Of a DNA stretch of 64,000 bases, positions 24,468 to 34,915 are shown in pieces. This DNA is from JANLTX01 sp049840835 (GTDB lineage Bacteria; Armatimonadota; Armatimonadia; Armatimonadales; Armatimonadaceae). How positions within the stretch are numbered: position 1 is the first letter of the stretch; the number at the start of each line of letters is the position of its first letter. The translations under genes were made by a program, and so were the position numbers. The stretch spans positions 1-64,000 of the forward strand of contig JASGJG010000024.1 of assembly GCA_049840835.1 (NCBI GenBank), written 5' to 3'. The notes below the pieces were generated by a model. That model had not been told where the DNA came from. It made no database searches and worked only from the letters and a program-made list of their open reading frames with translations.

Positions 24468-26935
24468 TTGAATAAGTTAGCGCTTGCGCTTACCCTGCTT
24501 CTGCCAGGTGTCGCCATGGCCCAGCAGCCCCCGGTTCCCCAGACACCACCGCCCGGTGGTCCGCCTGCGGGTACTCCCGGAGGCCCTCCTGGTGGCGCGT
24601 CCGCCCCCCTGTCGCACAGCCTGGTAAGCCTCGCCCGTATGCCGAGGTTATTACCAAGGATGCCAAGTCGGATGAAGGCCTTTTCACCACCCATCAGATC
24701 GATGATAAATGGTACTGGGAAATTCCCAAGAACGTTCTGGGCAAGGATATTCTCTGGAATACAGATTTAGAGCGCAGCCAGAGTTTCTATGGTTTTGGCC
24801 AGACCGAGATTCAGGACCGTACCATTCGCTTAGAAAAGCGTGGTGATAAGCTTCTGCTCCGTGCCATCAGCTATGACTGGCGCGCCGACGATCCTTACGG
24901 GGATGTTACCCGCTCCCTGGAAAAAGGCCGAATCGAACCGATTCTGGCGATCTACGACATCCTGGCCTATGGCAAGGATGACTCTATGGTTATCGATGCC
25001 CGTCCGGTGCTCTTCGGAGAGATGAGTGGTGTACGCTTCGACCAGACCCGCTCCTTTATCGACAAACTGGTCAGCTACAAAACCAACGTCACGGCGGTCA
25101 TTACCGGAACCAGCGGCGCAGCCCCCAGTCCGCTAGGCGGCGGTGGCACCTCGAACACTCAGCAAATCACGCACTCCATTGTTCTACTTCCTGAGAAGCC
25201 GATGAAGCCCCGCCTCTTCGATTCCCGTGTAGGCTGGTTCGCCACCGGATTCAATGAGCTGGGTAGCCGGGATAACCGGGTGAAAGAGATTGTTTACATC
25301 AACCGCTGGCGCCTGGAGAAGAGAGATCCCAGTGCGGCGGTTTCTGAGCCGATCAAGCCGATTACCTACTACCTCGGACCGGAAATTCCAGAGCAGTGGA
25401 AGAAGTACATCAAGAGCGGTGTCGAGGCCTGGAATCCAGCTTTTGAGAAGGCGGGCTTCAAGAACGCCATTGTCTGCCGCGATATTCCCAGCCGTGAGGA
25501 AGACCCCGATTTCGAGCTGGGTGATATCCGCTACACGGTAATTCGCTGGCTGCCATCTGGCGTGGGCAACGCGTACGGCCCCTCCATTGTGGATCCCCGC
25601 ACGGGCGAGATTCTCAATGGTGGCCCGAAGCTGTTCCACGAGGTTATGAACCTGGCACAGAACTGGTACTTCGTGCAGGCTGGCCCGAGTGATCCTCGTG
25701 CTCACAAGCTTCCCCTGCCCCAGGACCTTATGGGCAAGCTCATCAGCTACGTGGTTGCGCACGAGATCGGGCACACGCTTGGCTTCCCGCACAACATGAA
25801 GTCTAGCTCCAGCGTACCGATCAAGCTTCTGCGCGATCCCGCGTGGACGGCGAAGTACGGTACCGCCCCATCTATCATGGACTACGCGCGTAATAACTAT
25901 GTGGCGCAGCCCAGCGACAAGGTGAGTCTGGTACCCAAGGTCAGCATGTATGACTACTTCGCTGTGGAGTGGGGCTACAAGCCGATTCCGTCTGCTGCAA
26001 CTCCAGAGGCCGAAAAGCCGACTCTGAACCGACTGGCGGAGCAGCAGATTGCCAACCCCATGCTGCGCTTCGGTAATCCCAGCGGCGAAGATCCAGGTCG
26101 TCAGTCCGAGGACCTTGGCGACGATGGTGTAGAGGCGACCCGCCTGGGTCTGCTCAACCTGCATCGGGTTATGGGCTACCTGGAAAGCGCCACCACCAGG
26201 CCTGGTGATGACTACACCCTGCTAGGTGAAACCTACCAGGAAGTGCTGAGCCAGCGCAGCCGTGAGATCGGGCATGTGCTCACAATCGTGGGTGGCATTA
26301 TCGAGACCGAGTACCACGCGGGCAAGGGCGGCAAGGCGAACTATGTGCCGGTCCCCAAAGAGAAGCAGCAGCGCGCTGTGGCTCTCCTGACCGATGCGGT
26401 GCTGAAGCCTGCTCTGGAGTTCTATCCGGATTGGGTCCTGGGCAAGATTCAGTCCTCTGGCAAACCAGAGGCGATTCAGTCTGATCAGACCCGTGTGCTG
26501 AACAGCCTGCTGCAGGAAAACCGCGTACGCCGCATGACCGAGGCTGAGGCGAAGTTGGGCACGGGCACCTACACGTTTAGCGAGCTTTTAGGCGATCTGC
26601 GCAAGGGCGTCTTCACCGAGCTGGCTAGCCCGAAGGTGAGCGTGGATCTCTATCGCCGCAACCTGCAGAAGGCATACCTGAACCTGCTGGCCGCAAAGCT
26701 GGATACCACTCCCCAGCCCGCCCCGCAGCTTCCCGCCGGTATTCCGGCAGCACTGGCCCGCCAGTTCCTGCCTGTCCAGGTCTCCGGCGAGACTCGCGCC
26801 CAGGTGCGCGGCGCTGTCAAGGAGATTCAGGCGAACATCAAGGGAAACGTGAGCAAGGCAGCCAATCCGGCTACCAAACTTCACCTGGAAGAGTGCCTTG
26901 TCATCATCGACAATGCGCTCAACCCCAAGAAGTAA
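24468..26935 (+). pseudogene. large secreted zinc-dependent metalloprotease (DUF5117/DUF4953 type), one frameshift near its N-terminus
   Basis: It starts at TTG 24468 with a GAGGAG ribosome binding site 8 bases before, giving signal peptide MNKLALALTLLLPGVAMA and a Pro/Gly-rich linker. The frame breaks at the C run at 24603-24608; one more C restores KPRPYAEVITKDAKSDEGLF...YDWRADDPYGDVTRSLEKG and runs into the long frame that ends at 26935, about 822 residues. The zinc site is VVAHEIGHTLGFPHNMKSSS; FDSRVGWFATGF, EAWNPAFEKAGFKNAIVC and MDYARNNYVAQPSDKV are typical of this family. The total length is 3n-1, consistent with a missing base. The ATG at 24986 is internal and not the true start. Confidence 0.82.
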
Positions 26936-26956
26936 CTCCTCGGAGTTACGAGCAAC

Positions 26957-26990
26957 AAAAAAGCCCGGCGAGAAATCGCCTGGCTTTTTT
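26957..26990. terminator. strong bidirectional terminator
   Basis: AAAAAAGCC-C-GGCGA pairs with TCGCC-T-GGCTTTTTT around GAAA, between the convergent metalloprotease and esterase genes. The A6 and T6 tracts allow termination in both directions. Confidence 0.85.
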
Positions 26991-26992
26991 AC

Positions 26993-27745
26993 TTATTGTT
27001 TGATGCCTAGCTCTCTGGCTAAGAAGCGCAGGCCTTCCTGAATATGGATATCCCAGTAGTCCCAGTTATGCTCGCCGGGGAACTCCTCATATTCATGGGG
27101 TACGCCGAGTTTGTCTAAGTGGGCTTTGAAGCGCCGGTTGTTCTCAAAGAGAAAGTCATCTACGCCGCAGTCAAAGCGCAGAGCGGGCAAGTTACCCGCC
27201 TTGTTTACTTTCTCTACCAGAGCCAGCAGGTCTCGGTCACTGCCGATATGATCCGGCCCCAAGATACGCTGCATCTCCTGGGAGTACGGACCAGTGCGGT
27301 ACTCGGTGGTGTTCCCCCAGGTGAGTGCGCCAGAAAAGCTATGTGCGGCACAGAATTTATCGGGGTGGCGCAGAGCGAGAGCGAAGGCACCATAGCCGCC
27401 CATGGAAAGCCCGGCTACAACCCGGTTTTCGCGGCCAGATTTGGCAGGCAGGGTGCGCTCGACTCTATCCACTAGTTCTGGGGCTATGGCGGTGTCATAA
27501 GCGTAGCCCTCGGCGGCATCTGTGTAGAACCCGCGCCCGCCATCGGGCATGACCACAATTAGAGGCAGGCTTGCCGCGTAGCGCTCGATACTGGTGCGGC
27601 GCAGCCAGATAGTGTGGTCGTCGCTCAGGCCATGTAGAAGATAGAGCGTGGGGTATGGTGGCGTTCCCACTTCGGGTAGGAGGACGTAGGCCGCAGTCTG
27701 CTTCTGCAGGGCGTTGGAGAAGTAGTGATAGTCAAGAAAGGCCAT
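26993..27745 (-). CDS. esterase D / putative esterase family hydrolase
   Basis: 250 residues from the ATG at 27745 (MAFLDYHYFSNALQKQTAAY); an ATG at 27766 in frame is possible. It has the alpha/beta hydrolase fold: YLLHGLSDDHTIW near the oxyanion hole, IVVMPDGGRGFYTD, nucleophile Ser in AGLSMGGYGAF, acid Asp in CGVDDFLFE and His in FPGEHNWDYWD. It is like S-formylglutathione hydrolase and the feruloyl-esterase/antigen 85 group; the real substrate is unknown. No signal peptide, so cytosolic. Its start overlaps the end of the hybrid kinase gene by 14 bases, so the two are co-expressed. Confidence 0.85.
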   Translation of the reverse strand: MAFLDYHYFSNALQKQTAAYVLLPEVGTPPYPTLYLLHGLSDDHTIWLRRTSIERYAASLPLIVVMPDGGRGFYTDAAEGYAYDTAIAPELVDRVERTLPAKSGRENRVVAGLSMGGYGAFALALRHPDKFCAAHSFSGALTWGNTTEYRTGPYSQEMQRILGPDHIGSDRDLLALVEKVNKAGNLPALRFDCGVDDFLFENNRRFKAHLDKLGVPHEYEEFPGEHNWDYWDIHIQEGLRFLARELGIKQ

Positions 27746-30407
27746 TTGACTCAAAGGATACCCCACTCTCCCGAATGGTGCGTACCAGGCGCTCTACAGG
27801 AAGTGGGCTGGCTCCCAGGGGAAGCAGCGGGCGTACATCTGGGGTGAGCAGGACATCGCTGGAATCTACCATCAGTAGAATCGGTAAGCGCCCCTCACGT
27901 CCTCGGTTGTGGAGGCGGCGCAGCAGCAACCCTACCTCGGATAAAGGAACTCCCTGTGGGCGAGCATCTACCACTAAGAGGGAAGGGGTAAGGGGTCCGA
28001 GCCGAGTTTCTGCCTCTTCTGTATTCGGGGTGAGAATCACGTGTGCCCCCTGCCTGCCCAGCCCTCGCAGTGTCTCCCCAAACTCTTCGTCTCCGAGAGC
28101 GACTACCAGGGGCGAGCGCCCGGTAGCAGGCTGCATCCCATCTTTCAGGGCGGCCAGAAGCGTGGCTTCAAACCCCAATCGCATGGCATCATTGGCAGGA
28201 AAAGGAGTGACGACCAGGGGGTCCCGCAGCTCGGCGGCAGCGATATCGTAGCGCAGCACGTAGAGAAAGACCGGGGGCTGCCGAGAGATGGAAGAGTCGG
28301 CCCGGAGCCCGGCGATAAAAGCGCGGGCATCGAAGTTCTGGGAGAGCGGGTCTAAGAGCAGTACATCTGGGCGAAGCCCACGCACTCGCCGATGGGCCTC
28401 GGTCGGAGTTGCCGCAGCGGAGGCGATAATCCCTTGAGGGCGCAAGGCATGCGCCATGCGATGCAGCGCTCCTGTGTCGCCGCTGGCGATTAAGTAAAGC
28501 TGGCTGGGTTTGCCTCCGGGTTCCGGCGCGGGGCGCAGGGTTTCTGTTGGTTCATCAGGCACACTCACCGGCAACGTGAACCAGAACCGACTCCCTTTAC
28601 CTGGCTCGCTCTCCACCCATATAGAGCCGCCCAGCCGCTCTACAATCGCCTTGCTGATGGAGAGTCCCAGCCCCGTTCCCCCGGCTGAGCGCGTAGTGGA
28701 GTTATCGGCTCGGTAGAACTTCTCAAAGACTCGCTCCCTATCTTCCATAGGGATTCCGATGCCGGTATCGGCCACACAGGTTGCCACGTAGCTATCCTGC
28801 AGGCGGACAGTCACCTTGATACTGCCACCCGAAGGCGTGTATTTGATACCGTTGGAGATCAGGTTGGTAAGCACCTGCTGAAGCCGCTCGGTATCGCCGC
28901 GTACAGGGGGATATGGGCCAGGAGCGATCTCGGAGGTCAGGCTCACGCCACGCGCCTGTGCCTCACCCTGGAGCATCTTGACGATTAGCTCCACCAGCGG
29001 GGTGTAGGTCACATCGTCTTCACGGATCTCTATCTTGCCCGCTTCAATACGCGAGATGTCTAAGATATCCGTAATCAGAGCAGTCAGGCGTTGACTGCTG
29101 CTCTGCATCATGTTCAGAAACTCGCGCTGAGTGGCGGTAAGCGGTCCGGGCTTACCCTCTAGAATCAGATCCACATACCCTTGAATGGCTGTGAGCGGCG
29201 TACGCAGCTCGTGGCTCACAGTAGACACGAACTCGGACTTCATACGGTCCACCTGAGTCTCACGGGTGGCATCGCGCAGGACTACAATACGCCCCAGTAA
29301 CTCATTCCCCTCTGCTTCCCGTACCGGAGCCGTGAAGAGGCGGACCGTGCGGATACTGGGATGCAGGAGATCGAGCGTGTCATCACTGACCAGATCCGGA
29401 TCTTTCAAAATCGCACGCAGCTTTTCGCGCACACTCTCCCGGTTACTGAAACGCGAGAGGATATGAGGGCGCATCTGTTCGAAAGTCTGCCCCATCAGGT
29501 GCTCCGGCTCCAATCCGAAGAAGTAAGCGAAGCGGCGATTCACCAGCGCAATCATCCCATCGCGGCTGAGCAGGGCGATACCATCGTTCGTAGCGTCGAG
29601 CACGGCCTCGATTCGCCGCCGAGCATCGCCCAGTTCTTCGTTCTGAGTGACCAGCACCGTCTCACGTTGCCGGATAGAGCGAGCCATTTCCATAAACGTT
29701 CGCTGAAGGTCCCCCAGTTCATCGTTGGGGAGCTTTTCTTCGGAGAGGGAGTCCGGGTCCCCACCCTGCGCCAGGGTTTCCGCTGCCTGAGTCAGTCGCT
29801 CCAGCGGACGGGTAATACCGAGGGCGATTGCCCGCCCCAGTAGCAGCGAAAGAATGACGGCGAGTGCGGGAACGACAACAGCGGTCGCCTGCCGTGCTAG
29901 CTCGGCACGCTGCCACTCTGGCCGGAACTCCTTCTCTCGCCGGGCGACGGTAACACTAAGCTCCTCCAATCGGGCACGCACGCTACCGAAATTGGCGCGG
30001 CGGTTTCCTAGATTCACCTGCCGGTAGTACACCCGATAGGACTGCTCTACCCGGTTCATCGCCTTATGGGTCTTGTCGTCAGGAGAGGCATCTAGCAGGG
30101 AGATCAGTACCAGGCTTATGTTTCGTACATCGCCACGAGCCCCCTGAAGGTCATCGCGAAAGGTCTGGTCGTTGTTGTAGCGCGCCAGATTGAGTGCGGC
30201 GGCTTCGGTTTCCACACAGGCCTGTCGTAGCCGCTCGGTCGCATCTACTTGCTGGAGGCGAACATTGTACTCATCCTGATAGCGCTGGAGAGAGACCCAG
30301 ACAAAGGTAGGCACGAGCGCCCCTGCCACCAGCAGAACAGCCAGTGGCAAGGCGACGCCTAAGTAGATTTTCTGCGCGATGCGCTTCTTGAAGAGGCGGT
30401 TGCGCAT
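27732..30407 (-). CDS. membrane-bound hybrid histidine kinase with two degenerate receiver domains
   Basis: 891 residues. Transmembrane helices at about 15-37 and 172-192 enclose a helical periplasmic sensor. HAMP follows (ITRPLERLTQAAETLAQGG), then PAS (about 265-375, IEAVLDATNDGIALLSRDG), HisKA with the phosphorylated His near 399 (VSTVSHELRTPLTAIQGY) and HATPase_c (LTNLISNGIKYTPSGG, VADTGIGIP, GGTGLGLSIS). Two receiver-like domains (about 636-755 and 765-885) keep an Asp in LLLDPLSQ and VVDARPQG but lack the acidic pair and the conserved Lys, so they are probably pseudo-receivers. It lies 8 bases downstream of dapB and overlaps the esterase gene. Confidence 0.9.
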   Translation of the reverse strand: MRNRLFKKRIAQKIYLGVALPLAVLLVAGALVPTFVWVSLQRYQDEYNVRLQQVDATERLRQACVETEAAALNLARYNNDQTFRDDLQGARGDVRNISLVLISLLDASPDDKTHKAMNRVEQSYRVYYRQVNLGNRRANFGSVRARLEELSVTVARREKEFRPEWQRAELARQATAVVVPALAVILSLLLGRAIALGITRPLERLTQAAETLAQGGDPDSLSEEKLPNDELGDLQRTFMEMARSIRQRETVLVTQNEELGDARRRIEAVLDATNDGIALLSRDGMIALVNRRFAYFFGLEPEHLMGQTFEQMRPHILSRFSNRESVREKLRAILKDPDLVSDDTLDLLHPSIRTVRLFTAPVREAEGNELLGRIVVLRDATRETQVDRMKSEFVSTVSHELRTPLTAIQGYVDLILEGKPGPLTATQREFLNMMQSSSQRLTALITDILDISRIEAGKIEIREDDVTYTPLVELIVKMLQGEAQARGVSLTSEIAPGPYPPVRGDTERLQQVLTNLISNGIKYTPSGGSIKVTVRLQDSYVATCVADTGIGIPMEDRERVFEKFYRADNSTTRSAGGTGLGLSISKAIVERLGGSIWVESEPGKGSRFWFTLPVSVPDEPTETLRPAPEPGGKPSQLYLIASGDTGALHRMAHALRPQGIIASAAATPTEAHRRVRGLRPDVLLLDPLSQNFDARAFIAGLRADSSISRQPPVFLYVLRYDIAAAELRDPLVVTPFPANDAMRLGFEATLLAALKDGMQPATGRSPLVVALGDEEFGETLRGLGRQGAHVILTPNTEEAETRLGPLTPSLLVVDARPQGVPLSEVGLLLRRLHNRGREGRLPILLMVDSSDVLLTPDVRPLLPLGASPLPVERLVRTIRESGVSFESNGLS

Positions 30408-30414
30408 GGAGATG

Positions 30415-31149
30415 TTAGAGCAGGTGCTCCAACCCGTAGACCAGCCCGGTCAGGGTCGGTGCATGCCGCACAGCGAGCACTACTCCCGGCATAAAGCTGG
30501 CACGGTCACTGGAGTCATGGCGAAGAGTCAGTCGCTGACCAGGCGCCCCGAAGATAACCTCCTGGCTGGCTACATAGCCGGGCAGGCGAATGGAGTGGAC
30601 CTGGATACCGTCCACCGTTCCCCCGGTCGCTCCCGTATGGCTCTCGAAAGCATTCTCCGGCTTCGGAGCGGGATTCCCGGCACGCGCGGCGGCAATCATC
30701 TGCGCGGTCTTCACCGCTGTACCACTGGGCGCATCTACCTTCTTTTCGTGGTGCAGTTCGATAATCTCCACATCAGGCAGGTGCTTCGCTGCCTGCGCCG
30801 CGAACTGCATCATGAGTACCGCTCCGATAGCGAAGTTTGGCGCAATAAAGCAGGCCGTGCCGGTCTTTTCGCAGAGCGCGGTCAGTTCGTCTAAGTTAGC
30901 AGGCGTAATCCCGGTAGTGCCTACCACCGGCACTGTGCCACACTCCAGTGCCGTGCGGATATTACCCATAGCAGAAGAAGGAACAGTGAAATCTACCAGT
31001 ACCTGTGCCTGGCTCTCTTTCAGTTTGGTAGCAAGGTCATCGCCGACCTCAATCTGCGCCACAACCTCCATGCCCTCGGCCTCTGTCACGGCCTTCACTG
31101 CCTCACTGCCCATGCGCCCCTGTGCGCCCGCCACTGCTACACGAATCAC
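30415..31149 (-). CDS. dapB: 4-hydroxy-tetrahydrodipicolinate reductase
   Basis: 244 residues from GTG 31149 (MIRVAVAGAQGRMGSEAVKAV), with a GAGGAGC ribosome binding site upstream. It catalyses the NAD(P)H-dependent reduction in lysine and diaminopimelate synthesis. The nucleotide-binding motif is VAGAQGRMG; VLVDFTVPSS and VVGTTG follow; ELHHEKKVDAPSGTAVKTA is the catalytic and substrate-binding signature. The length is slightly short but normal. It is followed after 8 bases by the hybrid kinase, so its promoter may also drive that gene. Confidence 0.95.
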   Translation of the reverse strand: MIRVAVAGAQGRMGSEAVKAVTEAEGMEVVAQIEVGDDLATKLKESQAQVLVDFTVPSSAMGNIRTALECGTVPVVGTTGITPANLDELTALCEKTGTACFIAPNFAIGAVLMMQFAAQAAKHLPDVEIIELHHEKKVDAPSGTAVKTAQMIAAARAGNPAPKPENAFESHTGATGGTVDGIQVHSIRLPGYVASQEVIFGAPGQRLTLRHDSSDRASFMPGVVLAVRHAPTLTGLVYGLEHLL

Positions 31150-31187
31150 GAAAAAGCTCCTCTGTATCCGGAAAGAAATCCTGGCTA

Positions 31188-31193
31188 ATTATA
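31188..31193 (-). promoter_or_regulatory. -10 box of the dapB promoter
   Basis: A perfect TATAAT (reading on the minus strand) lies about 38 bases upstream of the dapB GTG, leaving room for the GAGGAGC ribosome binding site at 31156-31162. A -35 box is not clear. Confidence 0.55.
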
Positions 31194-31250
31194 GCGCACC
31201 GCCAGATTCACAAGCTGCGTCATAATCCACAGAATGCTTGAGCATAAAAA

Positions 31251-31280
31251 GCAAGGGCCGGGCTAATTGCCCGGCCCACT
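31251..31280 (-). terminator. terminator of argG
   Basis: GGGCCGGGC and GCCCGGCCC form a perfect 9 bp stem around a five-base loop, followed on the minus strand by TTGCTTTTTATG. It separates argG from dapB. Confidence 0.8.
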
Positions 31281-31298
31281 AAACTAGTCTCAGTTCGA

Positions 31299-32639
31299 TT
31301 AGCTGTCTTCGCCGCTCTCTAAAAGGCCGCCAAGCCCGCTACCAGGAGGCAGAGTCCCCAGATTACGGTAGAGGTCGATTTTCTGGCGGGAGTCCTCGAT
31401 ATCCAGATTGCGCATCTGAAGCTGCCCTATTCTATCTAGTGGGCTGAACGCTTCATCTTCCACGCGCTCCATGCTCAGGCGTTCCGGGTGGTAGGTCAGG
31501 CCCGGACCGGCTGTGTCTAGAATCGTGTAGTCGTCGCCACGGCGTAGTTCTATGGTTACCTCGCCGGTAACTGCTCGGCCCACCCATTTTTGCAGCGTAT
31601 CGCGGAGCATGAGGGACTGGGGGTCGAACCAGCGGCCTTCGTAGAGCAAACGGCCCAGCTTGCGGCCCAGGGTGCGGTAGTTGTCTATCGTGCCTTCGTT
31701 ATGGATACCCGCTATGAGGCGCTCATAGGCGACATGCAGGAGAGCCATGCCGGGCGCTTCGTAGATTCCCCGGCTCTTGGCCTCGATGATGCGGTTTTCA
31801 ATCTGGTCACTCATGCCCAGACCATGTCGCCCGCCAATAATATTGGCCTCTTCGACCAGCGCTACCTGATTACTGAACGTCTTGCCGTTCAGCGCCACGG
31901 GTAGACCTTCCTCAAACCGTACGGTCACGGTTTCGGCAGCGATCTCCACACTAGAATCCCAGAACTTCACGCCCATAATCGGCTGCACGATATTGATACC
32001 GTTGTTTAAGAACTCCAGGTCCTTGGCCTCATGGGTCGCGCCCCAGAGGTTAGAGTCGGTGGAGTAGGCTTTCTCGGCGCTGGCTTTGTACGGCAGGTTC
32101 TTGCTGGTCAGGAACTCGCTCATTTCCTTCCTACCGCCCAGCTCGTTCACAAACTGCTGGTCTAGCCAGGGCTTGTAGATACGCAGCTTCGGGTTTGCCA
32201 TAAGCCCGTAGCGATAGAACCGCTCGATATCGTTGCCCTTGTAGGTGCTACCGTCGCCCCAGATATCGACCCCATCTTCGCGCATGGCCTGTACCAGTAC
32301 AGTACCGGTGACCGCGCGGCCGATGGGCGTGGTGTTGAAGTAGGTTTTCCCCGCTGACGAGATATGAAACGCGCCGCACATGAGCGCTACCAGGCCCTCG
32401 GCTACCAACAGCGGGCGACAGTCTACCAGGCGGGCTTGCTCTGCGCCGTACTCCATGGCGCGGGCGGTAATCGCATCATAGTCCGGTTCATCGGGCTGGC
32501 CGAGGTTAGCGGTATAGCAGTACGGCACAGCGCCGTGGTGGCGCATCCAGGCGATTGCCGCCGAGGTATCCAGGCCACCGGAGAACGCGATACCGACACG
32601 CTCCCCTACAGGAAGAGAAAGAAGAATCTTGCCACTCAT
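31299..32639 (-). CDS. argG: argininosuccinate synthase
   Basis: 446 residues from the ATG at 32639 (MSGKILLSLPVGERVGIAFSG), the length of the long, E. coli-type ArgG. It joins citrulline and aspartate using ATP in arginine synthesis. The P-loop is VGIAFSGGLDTSAAIAW; MCGAFHISSAGKTYFNTTPIGRAV, DGSTYKGNDIERFYRYG and GRHGLGMSDQIENR are typical. The in-frame sequence upstream of 32639 comes from the palindromic element A2 and is not coding. An AGGA ribosome binding site and a TACAAT box (32651-32656) lie between the element and the start. Confidence 0.95.
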   Translation of the reverse strand: MSGKILLSLPVGERVGIAFSGGLDTSAAIAWMRHHGAVPYCYTANLGQPDEPDYDAITARAMEYGAEQARLVDCRPLLVAEGLVALMCGAFHISSAGKTYFNTTPIGRAVTGTVLVQAMREDGVDIWGDGSTYKGNDIERFYRYGLMANPKLRIYKPWLDQQFVNELGGRKEMSEFLTSKNLPYKASAEKAYSTDSNLWGATHEAKDLEFLNNGINIVQPIMGVKFWDSSVEIAAETVTVRFEEGLPVALNGKTFSNQVALVEEANIIGGRHGLGMSDQIENRIIEAKSRGIYEAPGMALLHVAYERLIAGIHNEGTIDNYRTLGRKLGRLLYEGRWFDPQSLMLRDTLQKWVGRAVTGEVTIELRRGDDYTILDTAGPGLTYHPERLSMERVEDEAFSPLDRIGQLQMRNLDIEDSRQKIDLYRNLGTLPPGSGLGGLLESGEDS

Positions 32640-32669
32640 AGGTCCTGGGCATTGTATCGCGACCCCAGC

Positions 32670-32805
32670 CCCAGAGATGAACCTCTGGGTCTCAGGGCTT
32701 CGCCATGAAGTCGCTCCGCGACATAACAAACCTACATCAGAAGGCTAATAAGTCCGAAGGACATTGTGGCGAAGCGCTGAGCCATGGACATTAACGTCCA
32801 TGGGG
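32670..32805. repeat. REPIN-like palindromic element, family A copy 2
   Basis: Outer hairpins are CCCAGAG-ATGAAC-CTCTGGG and CCATGGAC-ATTAAC-GTCCATGG. The interior CTCAGGGCTTCGCCATGAAG, TCGCTCCGCGACATAACAA, GTCCGAAGGACATTGTGG matches the copy at 8577-8703 in order and orientation. The outer stems differ in sequence but pair in both copies, so structure is conserved beyond sequence. It lies between the divergent argG and acetyltransferase genes and abuts both promoters. Confidence 0.75.
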
Positions 32806-32828
32806 ACATGGAGCCTGTGGGGTTCACG

Positions 32829-32834
32829 TATACT
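32829..32834 (+). promoter_or_regulatory. -10 box of a probable leaderless promoter
   Basis: TATACT ends 8 bases before the ATG at 32843 of the acetyltransferase; no ribosome binding site is present. Confidence 0.5.
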
Positions 32835-33338
32835 TCGTCTATATGGTTGAGATTACTTTGTTTCTCCTTGACCGTGAGGCGGCGGAAAGCCTGGCAGCAA
32901 ACCCGGTGGCGTTTGCTGACGAACACGGGTGGCTGCTCGCACCACATGAGGCGACAGTTGTTGAAATCGCAGCACTTACTGCGCGTTTGTTAGCGGAAAA
33001 CGGGCAACAGGCACCATGGGTTGGTTACCTTGCACTAGATGTTCCCCAGCGGCGTGTGGTAGGTACCTGTGGGTTCAACGGTGGTCCCGACGCAACCGGC
33101 ACGGTCGAACTTGCATACTTCACCTTTCCCGAAGAAGAAGGTCAGGGAATCGCCACCGCGATGGCAATGGCGCTGGTGCGACTGGCAAGCGAGGCTCCGT
33201 CAGGGATAGTCGCCGTGCGGGCGCACACGCTACCGGAGCGTAATGCCTCCTGCCGGGTGCTGGAGAAGGTAGGGTTCCAGTATGTGGGAACCGCGACCGC
33301 CCCGAACGAAGGCATTGTATGGCGCTGGGAGCTGCCTT

Positions 33339-34718
<1,380 letters not shown>

Positions 34719-34824
34719 ATCGACGTAGATGGTACCACGGAGATTTTCCGGAATATGGGGGGACTATTATTTTTTAACATCACGAAATTATTTCTGAAAT
34801 ATTTCAAAGGCGATGTCTTTTCGC

Positions 34825-34853
34825 TTGCGATTTGCATTCAGGGCACCTATAAT
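34825..34853 (+). promoter_or_regulatory. sigma-70-type promoter for the ATP-grasp operon
   Basis: TTGCGA (34825-34830), 17 bases, then TATAAT (34848-34853). The predicted transcript begins near 34860, about 55 bases before the first gene, with a GC-rich leader that includes an AGGAAAG ribosome binding site. Confidence 0.7.
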
Positions 34854-34915
34854 CGGCGCAATCCCTGGCGTGGAAGCCGGGTGGCCTCAGTGAGGCGGCC
34901 AGGAAAGTGAGCCAG

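Noticed and set aside
25184..26164. Long open frame on the minus strand inside the metalloprotease
   Set aside because: It has no recognisable protein features and mirrors codon usage of the real gene on the other strand.
24986..26935. Metalloprotease starting at 24986
   Set aside because: Family-typical sequence and a signal peptide lie upstream in another frame, joined by one missing C near 24605.
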